Below are positions 6,672-11,439 of a stretch of DNA of 11,439 bases, one piece after another. Numbering within the stretch: position 1 is the stretch's first letter; every line of letters begins with the position of its first letter. The translations under genes were made by a program, and so were the position numbers. The notes under the pieces are model-generated. The model saw only the letters and a program-made list of their open reading frames with translations. It did no database searches and had not been told where the DNA came from. This stretch comes from Acidimicrobiales bacterium (lineage in GTDB: Bacteria > Actinomycetota > Acidimicrobiia > Acidimicrobiales > UBA8190): NCBI GenBank assembly GCA_030042575.1, contig JASHZK010000361.1:1-11439 (forward strand), read 5' to 3'.

Positions 6672-8273
6672 ATGAAGGGGGCGGGCACCGTGGCGAATTC
6701 CTGTGTCGTGGCCGTCGATCTGGGCACCGGCGGGCCCAAGGTGGCGTTGGTCGACGCCCAGGGTCGCGTTGTCGCCCACGCCCAGCGGCCGGTGGCAACC
6801 CGGCTGTTGCCCGGAGGCGGGGCCGAACAGGAGCCGGCGCAGTGGTGGGAGGCGTTCGTGGACGCGGCACGCCAGGTCCTCGGCGCCGGCGTCGTCCCGG
6901 CCGACGCCGTGTCGGCCGTGGGCTGCACCGCCCAATGGTCGGGAACGGTGGCCTGCGCCGCCGACGGCGCCCCGCTGCGCCCGGCCATCATCTGGATGGA
7001 CAGCCGGGGGGCTTCGGCCATCCGCCGCCGGACCGGTGGGGGGATGAGCGTGCTGGGTTACGACGTGCGCAAGGCGTGGCGCTGGATCCGCTTGACGGGC
7101 GGGGCGCCCGGGCACTCGGGCAAGGACCCGGTGGCCCACATCCTGTGGATCCGGGAGAACGAGCCTGAGCTCTACCGCCACACCCACGTCTTTTTGGAGC
7201 CGGTGGACTGGCTCACCCACCAGCTCACCGGGCGCTTCACCGCCTCCTACGACTCCATCTGCGCCCATTGGGTCACCGACAACCGCCGCATCGACGCCGT
7301 GCACTACGACGAGCGCTTGCTGTCCATGGCCGGGCTGGAGCGCGCCAAACTGCCCGAGCTCGTCCCTCCGGCGTCGGTGGTGGGTCACCTGACCGACGTG
7401 GCCGCCGAGGAGCTGGGCCTGCCGGCCGGGCTGCCGGTGGTGAGCGGGTCGGGCGACGTGCACTCGGCTGCCGTCGGATCGGGAGCGGTGGCCGACTTCG
7501 AAGGGCACCTCTACATCGGCACCTCGTCGTGGATCTCCTGCCTCGTGCCGTTCAAGAAGACCGACCCGCTGCGCAATGTGGCCTCCATCCCGTCGGCCGT
7601 GCCCGGTCGCTACATGGTGGCCGACGAGCACGAGACAGCCGGAGCCTGTCTCAGCTTCTTGGCCGGGACCGTGCTCTCGGGAGACGACGGGCTCGGTTGC
7701 GCCGTGGCGGTCCCCGACGTGTACCGGCGCCTGGACGAGGTGGCTGCCTCGGTGTCGCCGGGGGCGGCGGGAACCCTGTTCACCCCCTGGCTCAACGGCG
7801 AGCGGTCGCCGGTCGACGACCACACCATCCGAGCCGGCTTCCACAACTTGTCGCTGTCCACCACCCGTAGCGACCTGGTGCGGGCCGTGTACGAGGGAGT
7901 GGCCTACAACAGCCGATGGCTGCTCGGTGCGGTGGAGCACTTCGTGAAGCGACCCTTTGGCTCCCTGGCCTTCGTGGGTGGCGGAGCCAATTCCGATATA
8001 TGGGCCCAGATCCACGCCGACGTCACCGGCCGGCGTATCCGGCAGGTGTCCGAGCCCGTCCTGGCCAACGTGCGGGGAGCGGGGATGCTGGCCTGGCTGG
8101 CCTTGCGGGCCCTTCGGGTCGAGGACATGGCCGGCGCCGTGGAGGTACGCGCCATCTTCGAGCCCGACCCGGCCAACCGCTCCCTGTACGACGAGCTCTA
8201 CCGCGAATTCGTGAACTTGTACCAGAAGACCAAAGCCATCCACCGCCGCCTGAACCGGGAGACGGGCCGCTGA
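6672..8273 (+). CDS. FGGY-family carbohydrate (sugar/polyol) kinase
   Basis: The 533-residue protein has the two actin-like ATPase lobes of FGGY kinases, which phosphorylate a hydroxyl of a sugar, polyol or related small molecule using ATP. Motifs are the phosphate-1 loop [19 protein letters not shown] (13-31), IIWMDSRG (106-113, substrate site), [15 protein letters not shown] (258-272, with Asp261 the likely catalytic base), GTSSWISC (283-290) and the adenosine-site region [18 protein letters not shown] (434-451). The general type is xylulokinase-like, but the substrate cannot be assigned. The usual DLGT(S/G)xTK loop reads [11 protein letters not shown] 6672 is used; GTG 6690, preceded by AAGGGGG at 6675-6681, is an equally reasonable start and removes six residues. 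The gene lies nine bases after the debranching enzyme and 17 bases before the lyase. Confidence 0.9.
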   Translation: MKGAGTVANSCVVAVDLGTGGPKVALVDAQGRVVAHAQRPVATRLLPGGGAEQEPAQWWEAFVDAARQVLGAGVVPADAVSAVGCTAQWSGTVACAADGAPLRPAIIWMDSRGASAIRRRTGGGMSVLGYDVRKAWRWIRLTGGAPGHSGKDPVAHILWIRENEPELYRHTHVFLEPVDWLTHQLTGRFTASYDSICAHWVTDNRRIDAVHYDERLLSMAGLERAKLPELVPPASVVGHLTDVAAEELGLPAGLPVVSGSGDVHSAAVGSGAVADFEGHLYIGTSSWISCLVPFKKTDPLRNVASIPSAVPGRYMVADEHETAGACLSFLAGTVLSGDDGLGCAVAVPDVYRRLDEVAASVSPGAAGTLFTPWLNGERSPVDDHTIRAGFHNLSLSTTRSDLVRAVYEGVAYNSRWLLGAVEHFVKRPFGSLAFVGGGANSDIWAQIHADVTGRRIRQVSEPVLANVRGAGMLAWLALRALRVEDMAGAVEVRAIFEPDPANRSLYDELYREFVNLYQKTKAIHRRLNRETGR

Positions 8274-8290
8274 ATCCCTCAGACCTGGAT

Positions 8291-9679
8291 GTGGTGGTGG
8301 AGGCGCTCGAAGCCGAGCTGCGTCCCTACCGCAACACCCACCACACCTACACCCACCTTCCCGAGCGAGGGCGCCGGCGTCAGGAGATCCTGGCCGAGAT
8401 GCGCGAGCTGGCCGGCCGCGAGGAGCCCAAGTGGCGCTCGGGCTACGCCTCGGGCTCGGTGTACCACGGAGGTGCCGACCACATCGAGTTCTTGAACGAG
8501 GTCTACGCCATCAACTCACAGTCCAACCCGTTGCACCCCGAGCTGTGGCCGAGTGCCGTGAAGTACGAGGCCGAGGTGGTGGCCATGACCGCCTCCATGC
8601 TCGGAGGCGGCGAAGAAGGGGCGCAAGGCGTGTGCGGCACCATCTCCTCGGGGGGCACCGAGAGCATCCTCTTGGCCATGCGCACCTACCGCGACCAGGC
8701 TCGAGCCGAGCGGAAGATCACCGATCCGGAGATGGTGGTCCCGGTGAGCGCCCACGCCGCCTTCGACAAAGCCGCTCACTATTTCGACATCCGCCTCGTT
8801 CCCGTGCCGCTCGATTCGGCCTTCCGGGCGGACGTGGAGGCCGCGGCGCGGCTCGTCAGCTCCAACACCGTGGCCGTGGTGGCCTCGGCGCCCGGCTTCC
8901 CTCACGGGGTCATCGACCCGGTGGACGAGCTCTCCGAGCTGGCCCGGCGACACGGGATCGGCTGTCACGTCGACTGCTGCCTGGGCGGCTTCGTCCTCCC
9001 CTGGGCCGAGCGGCTCGGCTACGCGGTGCCCCCTTTCGACTTCCGCCTGCCCGGTGTGACGTCGATGTCAGCCGACACCCACAAGTTCGGCTACGCCGCC
9101 AAGGGCACTTCGGTGGTGTTGTACCGGACCAACCTGCTGCGCCGCTTCCAGTACTACCGCAACGCGACCTGGATGGGAGGGCTCTACTACTCGCCCACCT
9201 TCGCCGGCAGCCGTTCCGGGGCCCTGGGCGCCGAAGCCTGGGCCGCCATGCTGGCCTTCGGCCAGGAGGGCTACACGGCGGCCACCAAGGCCTTGCTGGA
9301 GACGGCCGCCACCATTCGTGCCGGGATCGAGGGGATTCCGGAGCTCGAGGTGTTGGGCGACCCTCTGTGGGTGATCGCTTTCGGCTCCGACGACATCGAC
9401 GTCTACGCCGTGATGGACCAGATGAACAGCCGGGGCTGGAGCCTGAACGGACTGCAGAATCCGCCCGCCGCCCACATCTGCGTCACCCTGCGCCACTGTC
9501 AGCAGGGAGTGGCCGAGCGCTTCGTCGCCGACCTCGAAGCGTCGGTGCAGGTGGTACGGCGACTGCCCGGCGGTCGCGGGGTGATGGCCCCCATCTACGG
9601 GATGGCGGGCGCCACCAAGACCCGCGCCACGGTGGAGGAGCTGCTCGAGCGCTATGGCGACCTGCAGTTCAAGGCGTGA
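8291..9679 (+). CDS. Sphingosine-1-phosphate-lyase-type PLP-dependent enzyme
   Basis: The 462-residue fold-type I PLP enzyme carries the hallmarks of sphingosine-1-phosphate lyase rather than of glutamate decarboxylase. These are [14 protein letters not shown] (54-67), NPLHPELWP (79-87), [14 protein letters not shown] (116-129, phosphate binding), [13 protein letters not shown] (153-165, with His155 likely to stack on the cofactor), [13 protein letters not shown] (226-238), [20 protein letters not shown] (258-277, with the Schiff-base lysine Lys265) and [10 protein letters not shown] (433-442). The family splits phosphorylated 2-amino-1,3-diols, such as sphingoid-base phosphates, into phosphoethanolamine and an aldehyde. 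The membrane anchor of the eukaryotic enzyme is absent, so it should be soluble. No ATG is in frame at the front; three consecutive GTG codons (8291, 8294, 8297) are candidates, and the first is used. It probably shares a transcript with the FGGY kinase. Confidence 0.88.
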   Translation: MVVEALEAELRPYRNTHHTYTHLPERGRRRQEILAEMRELAGREEPKWRSGYASGSVYHGGADHIEFLNEVYAINSQSNPLHPELWPSAVKYEAEVVAMTASMLGGGEEGAQGVCGTISSGGTESILLAMRTYRDQARAERKITDPEMVVPVSAHAAFDKAAHYFDIRLVPVPLDSAFRADVEAAARLVSSNTVAVVASAPGFPHGVIDPVDELSELARRHGIGCHVDCCLGGFVLPWAERLGYAVPPFDFRLPGVTSMSADTHKFGYAAKGTSVVLYRTNLLRRFQYYRNATWMGGLYYSPTFAGSRSGALGAEAWAAMLAFGQEGYTAATKALLETAATIRAGIEGIPELEVLGDPLWVIAFGSDDIDVYAVMDQMNSRGWSLNGLQNPPAAHICVTLRHCQQGVAERFVADLEASVQVVRRLPGGRGVMAPIYGMAGATKTRATVEELLERYGDLQFKA

Positions 9680-9694
9680 ATGGGTCTGCGGTCG

Positions 9695-9702
9695 GGTAGG
9701 GT
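9695..9702 (+). promoter_or_regulatory. Putative core promoter element GGTAGGGT of the small membrane-protein gene
   Basis: GGTAGGGT ends nine bases before ATG 9712, matching the GGTAGNGT sites before sufC, the debranching enzyme and the acyl-CoA synthetase leader. It suggests that the small gene has its own promoter even though it follows the lyase by only 32 bases. Confidence 0.4.
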
Positions 9703-9711
9703 CAGGCGGCG

Positions 9712-9834
9712 ATGAGCGAGCACCGCGGGCTGAAGCGTCTGTTGGCCGCCGTGGGTCTGGTCGGCACGGCCGCCAGCATCTGGTGGTTCGCCCTCAAGCC
9801 GCGCTGGGCCCGCCGACGCCACGGCGGTTCCTAG
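9712..9834 (+). CDS. Small (40-residue) single-span membrane protein, unknown function
   Basis: ATG 9712 opens a 40-codon frame ending at TAG 9832-9834. The product starts MSEHRGLKRL, has one hydrophobic segment of about 18 residues (LLAAVGLVGTAASIWWFA, residues 10-27) and ends in a strongly basic tail (KPRWARRRHGGS). The basic tail should stay in the cytoplasm. Support for a real gene comes from the GGTAGGGT element nine bases upstream, the hydrophobic-then-basic design and the fit between the lyase and the sirtuin stop. The frame is too short to be secure on composition alone. Its stop codon overlaps that of the convergent sirtuin gene. No family is recognised. Confidence 0.6.
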   Translation: MSEHRGLKRLLAAVGLVGTAASIWWFALKPRWARRRHGGS

Positions 9835-10616
9835 GGCGCCTCCCCGGCGGCAGCCACCATGGCCGGGAGCACCTCGCCGATCCGGCCCCGTACGACCACG
9901 TCGGCCAGGGCGTCGAGCTCGGTCGGCTCTCCGTTCACGATGACGACCCCGGCGCCCTGTCGCCGAGCCAGAGGGACGAGGCCGGCGGCGGGATACACGG
10001 CCAGGGTCGTGCCCACGGCCAGGACGAGGTCGCAGCGCAGGGCCGCCTCCTCGGCCCGAGCCAGGTCCTCGGGGAACAGGCTCTGACCGAAGCTGACCGT
10101 GGCCGCCTTGAGGATCCCCCCGCACTCCGAGCAGGCCGGGTCCTGCTCGCCCTGGCGGACCCGACCGAGCACCTCGGCCATGGGCCGGCGAGCCCCGCAG
10201 GCCATGCACATCACGTCGCGGTCGGTGCCGTGGATCTCGACCACCCGTTGCGGTTCGTGTCCGGCGGCCAGGTGCAGGCCGTCGACGTTCTGGGTCACCA
10301 AGGTGTCGAGCACGCCGCGGCGTTCGAGCTCGACCAGGGCGCGGTGGCCCCGGTTGGGCTGCCGTTCCACCGCCTGTGAGGTCAGTCGGTTCTGCCAGGC
10401 CCGGCGGCGCACGTCCGGCTCGGACAGATAGACGTCGATGGTGGCCAGCCGCTCGGCCGACGGGTCCATGGTCCACAGTCCCCCAGGACCCCGGAAGTCT
10501 CGGATGCCCGACTCCGTGGAGATCCCTGCCCCGGTGAGGGCCAGCACCCGCCGGGCCCGACCCAGCAGAGCGGCCGCCCTGGCCAGCGCCTCGTCGCCCT
10601 CGGATGTTCGTGGCAC
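9831..10616 (-). CDS. SIR2-family NAD-dependent protein deacylase (sirtuin)
   Basis: The 261-residue protein removes acyl groups from protein lysines using NAD, releasing nicotinamide and O-acyl-ADP-ribose. Visible motifs are LTGAGISTESGIRDFRGPGG (27-46, NAD binding), TQNVDGLH (108-115), the catalytic His129 in EIHG, a CxxC pair (Cys137/Cys140) and a second pair (Cys162/Cys165) that should hold structural zinc, ATVSFGQSLFPEDL (172-185), and AVGTTLAVYPA (200-210). GTG 10616 is chosen because it gives the usual N-terminus just ahead of the first helix. ATG 10688 would add 24 residues that look unstructured and would run into the promoter region of the divergent gene. The gene is convergent with the small membrane-protein gene and divergent from an AMP-forming acyl-CoA synthetase, an enzyme class known to be controlled by lysine acylation. 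Confidence 0.93.
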   Translation of the reverse strand: MPRTSEGDEALARAAALLGRARRVLALTGAGISTESGIRDFRGPGGLWTMDPSAERLATIDVYLSEPDVRRRAWQNRLTSQAVERQPNRGHRALVELERRGVLDTLVTQNVDGLHLAAGHEPQRVVEIHGTDRDVMCMACGARRPMAEVLGRVRQGEQDPACSECGGILKAATVSFGQSLFPEDLARAEEAALRCDLVLAVGTTLAVYPAAGLVPLARRQGAGVVIVNGEPTELDALADVVVRGRIGEVLPAMVAAAGEAP

Positions 10617-10622
10617 CGGCGC

Positions 10623-10628
10623 AGTGTC
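10623..10628 (-). promoter_or_regulatory. Possible -10 element GACACT of the sirtuin gene
   Basis: GACACT lies six bases before GTG 10616 on the minus strand. It resembles the CACACT elements before the genes at 542 and 952. The match to TANNNT lacks the first T, so the call is weak. Confidence 0.22.
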
Positions 10629-10642
10629 GCGCCCCCTGTCGC

Positions 10643-10668
10643 CGAGGTCGACTCCCGACGCGACCTCG
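10643..10668. repeat. Inverted repeat in the sirtuin / acyl-CoA synthetase divergent region
   Basis: CGAGGTCG (10643-10650) and CGACCTCG (10661-10668) form a perfect 8-bp inverted repeat with a 10-base spacer. The site lies just upstream of the GGTAGCGT element at 10671 and between the two divergent starts, so it could be an operator acting on both genes. A second inverted pair, CGACGC (10656-10661) and GCGTCG (10675-10680), overlaps it. Short GC-rich palindromes are common in such DNA, which limits confidence. Confidence 0.35.
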
Positions 10669-10670
10669 CA

Positions 10671-10678
10671 GGTAGCGT
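10671..10678 (+). promoter_or_regulatory. Putative core promoter element GGTAGCGT of the leader / acyl-CoA synthetase
   Basis: GGTAGCGT ends eight bases before ATG 10687, the start of a nine-codon leader ORF, and 34 bases before the synthetase GTG. GGTAGCGTCG here (10671-10680) repeats the string found before the debranching enzyme. The spacing suggests that transcription begins at the leader ATG. Confidence 0.5.
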
Positions 10679-10686
10679 CGATCGCC

Positions 10687-10716
10687 ATGCCCCTGTCGTC
10701 GGTGGTCGGCTCGTGA
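10687..10716 (+). CDS. Nine-residue leader ORF overlapping the acyl-CoA synthetase start
   Basis: ATG 10687 reads MPLSSVVGS and stops at TGA 10714-10716. The stop overlaps the synthetase GTG (10713-10715) as GTGA, the classic arrangement for translational coupling. The leader ATG sits eight bases after TAGCGT, as expected for a leaderless start. The synthetase has no other in-frame start nearby and no clear Shine-Dalgarno of its own, so ribosomes may reach it by reading the leader. The peptide itself shows no run of rare or biosynthetic-pathway codons that would suggest attenuation. Confidence 0.4.
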   Translation: MPLSSVVGS

Positions 10717-11439
10717 CCGGCCGAGCGCTGGTGGAGCGGCTGTCGGCCCCCGATGCCGAGGAACGCCAGCGGCGTGCGGCCGGGGCCTTGTTGCAGCGAG
10801 GTCTGGGGCCCGGTGACCGGATCGCCTTCAGCTTGGCTTCGTCGGGGAACCTGTTGTGCTGCGTCCTCGGTGCGCTGCGCCGGGGCATCGTCCCCGTGCT
10901 GCTCAACGCCACCTTGCTGCCGGACGAGCGCGACCGGATCTTGGCGGACGCCGAGCCGGCGCTCGCCGTGCTCGATCCCACGGAGCTGGCCGGTCTGGTC
11001 CAGGGGCCCCCCGCCGAGCTGGCCCCGGTTCCCCTGGCTCGTCCCATGCACTACACCTCGGGGACGACGGGACGGCCCAAAGGCGTGTGGTCCGGCGTCC
11101 TCGACGAAGGCGAGGCCGCTGCTCTGTTCGACGACGAAGCGGAGTTGTGGGGTTTCGAGGCCGCCGCCGTCCATCTCGTGTGCTCGCCCATGTACCACTC
11201 GGTGTCCGTCCGTTTCGCCGCCGGCACGTTGTTGCGGGGGGGCACGGTGGTGGTGCTCCACCGCTTCGACGCCGACGCCGCCGCCCAGGTCCTTCGCCGG
11301 CTCCGGCCCACCACCACCTTCATGGCGCCCACCGCCCTGGGTCGGTTGCTGCGTCACCCCTCCACCCCGGCGCGTCTCGACTCTCTACGCCTCCTGGTGC
11401 ACGCCGGGTCACCGTGTCCGCCGGCGCTCAAGAGGGCAG
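10713..11439 (+). CDS. AMP-forming acyl-CoA synthetase / ligase (3' end cut by window edge)
   Basis: The visible 242 codons encode the N-terminal part of a class I adenylate-forming enzyme. LGPGDRIAFSLASSGNLLCC (31-50) and the following GALRRGIVPVLLNATLLPDE (53-72) match the early fold of FadD-like enzymes. YTSGTTGRPKGV (114-125) is the P-loop-like AMP-binding motif, SPMYHSV (158-164) is typical of fatty-acid and related CoA ligases, and HAGSPCPPALK (230-240) is the acyl-binding region. Such enzymes activate a carboxylic acid as acyl-AMP and transfer it to CoA. The substrate cannot be assigned. The N-terminus is short: it lacks the usual 20-30 residues before the first conserved helix. GTG 10713 is the first start in frame and overlaps the leader stop as GTGA. 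The C-terminal lid, which carries the lysine normally acylated in regulated members, lies beyond the window. Confidence 0.88.
   Translation, partial: MTGRALVERLSAPDAEERQRRAAGALLQRGLGPGDRIAFSLASSGNLLCCVLGALRRGIVPVLLNATLLPDERDRILADAEPALAVLDPTELAGLVQGPPAELAPVPLARPMHYTSGTTGRPKGVWSGVLDEGEAAALFDDEAELWGFEAAAVHLVCSPMYHSVSVRFAAGTLLRGGTVVVLHRFDADAAAQVLRRLRPTTTFMAPTALGRLLRHPSTPARLDSLRLLVHAGSPCPPALKRA

Noticed and set aside
6429..8243. A 604-codon minus-strand frame opposite the FGGY kinase
   Set aside because: Its composition is His/Gly/Val/Asp repeats typical of the reverse strand of a high-GC gene, and no family motif is present.
9831..11357. A 508-codon form of the sirtuin extending across the divergent acyl-CoA synthetase
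   Set aside because: The first 223 residues are antisense to clear acyl-CoA synthetase motifs such as YTSGTTGRPKG. Only the last 261 residues are sirtuin.

Overview
The window is GC-rich DNA that looks actinobacterial. Genes are tightly packed, GTG starts are common, almost every wobble position is G or C, and several start codons lie 6-10 bases behind a TANNNT hexamer, the leaderless arrangement typical of Actinobacteria. The SufU-type scaffold and the style of the proteins suggest Acidimicrobiia or a relative, but this placement is inference. No tRNA, rRNA, CRISPR array, insertion sequence or phage gene was seen. The content is metabolic, with at least one unusual pairing.

Layout from left to right. 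(1) On the minus strand, a partial multi-pass membrane protein (1-542, cut by the window edge) lies behind a small Cys-rich DUF5522 protein (663-896). The 120-base gap between them holds a cluster of interlocking inverted repeats. (2) A signal-peptide-less BtuF/TroA-fold protein (952-1842, +) diverges from the DUF5522 gene. (3) Converging on it is a minus-strand iron-sulfur operon, sufC (4379-3636), sufS (3648-2383) and sufU (2383-1883), with overlapping ends that suggest translational coupling. sufB and sufD, which usually sit beside sufC, are not here. (4) Divergent from sufC, a plus-strand run begins: glycogen-debranching-type amylo-alpha-1,6-glucosidase (4515-6662), FGGY carbohydrate kinase (6672-8273), sphingosine-1-phosphate-lyase-type PLP enzyme (8291-9679) and a 40-residue single-span membrane protein (9712-9834). 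The gaps are 9, 17 and 32 bases, so this may be one operon, possibly with internal promoters. (5) A minus-strand sirtuin (10616-9831) converges on it; the two genes end in the same CTAG. (6) Divergent from the sirtuin is an AMP-forming acyl-CoA synthetase (10713 to the window end, partial), preceded by a nine-codon leader ORF that overlaps its start as GTGA.

How the genes may work together. sufC-sufS-sufU supply the ATPase, the cysteine desulfurase and the zinc-dependent sulfur-transfer partner for Fe-S assembly. The debranching enzyme and kinase fit glycan breakdown and sugar or polyol phosphorylation. A lyase family that cleaves phosphorylated amino alcohols directly behind a small-molecule kinase is the most intriguing part: the pair could phosphorylate and then split one substrate. 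The sirtuin and acyl-CoA synthetase may be linked by the known reversible lysine acylation of AMP-forming acyl-CoA synthetases. Motif GGTAGNGT recurs 8-10 bases before four starts and is the best candidate for the core promoter of this genome.
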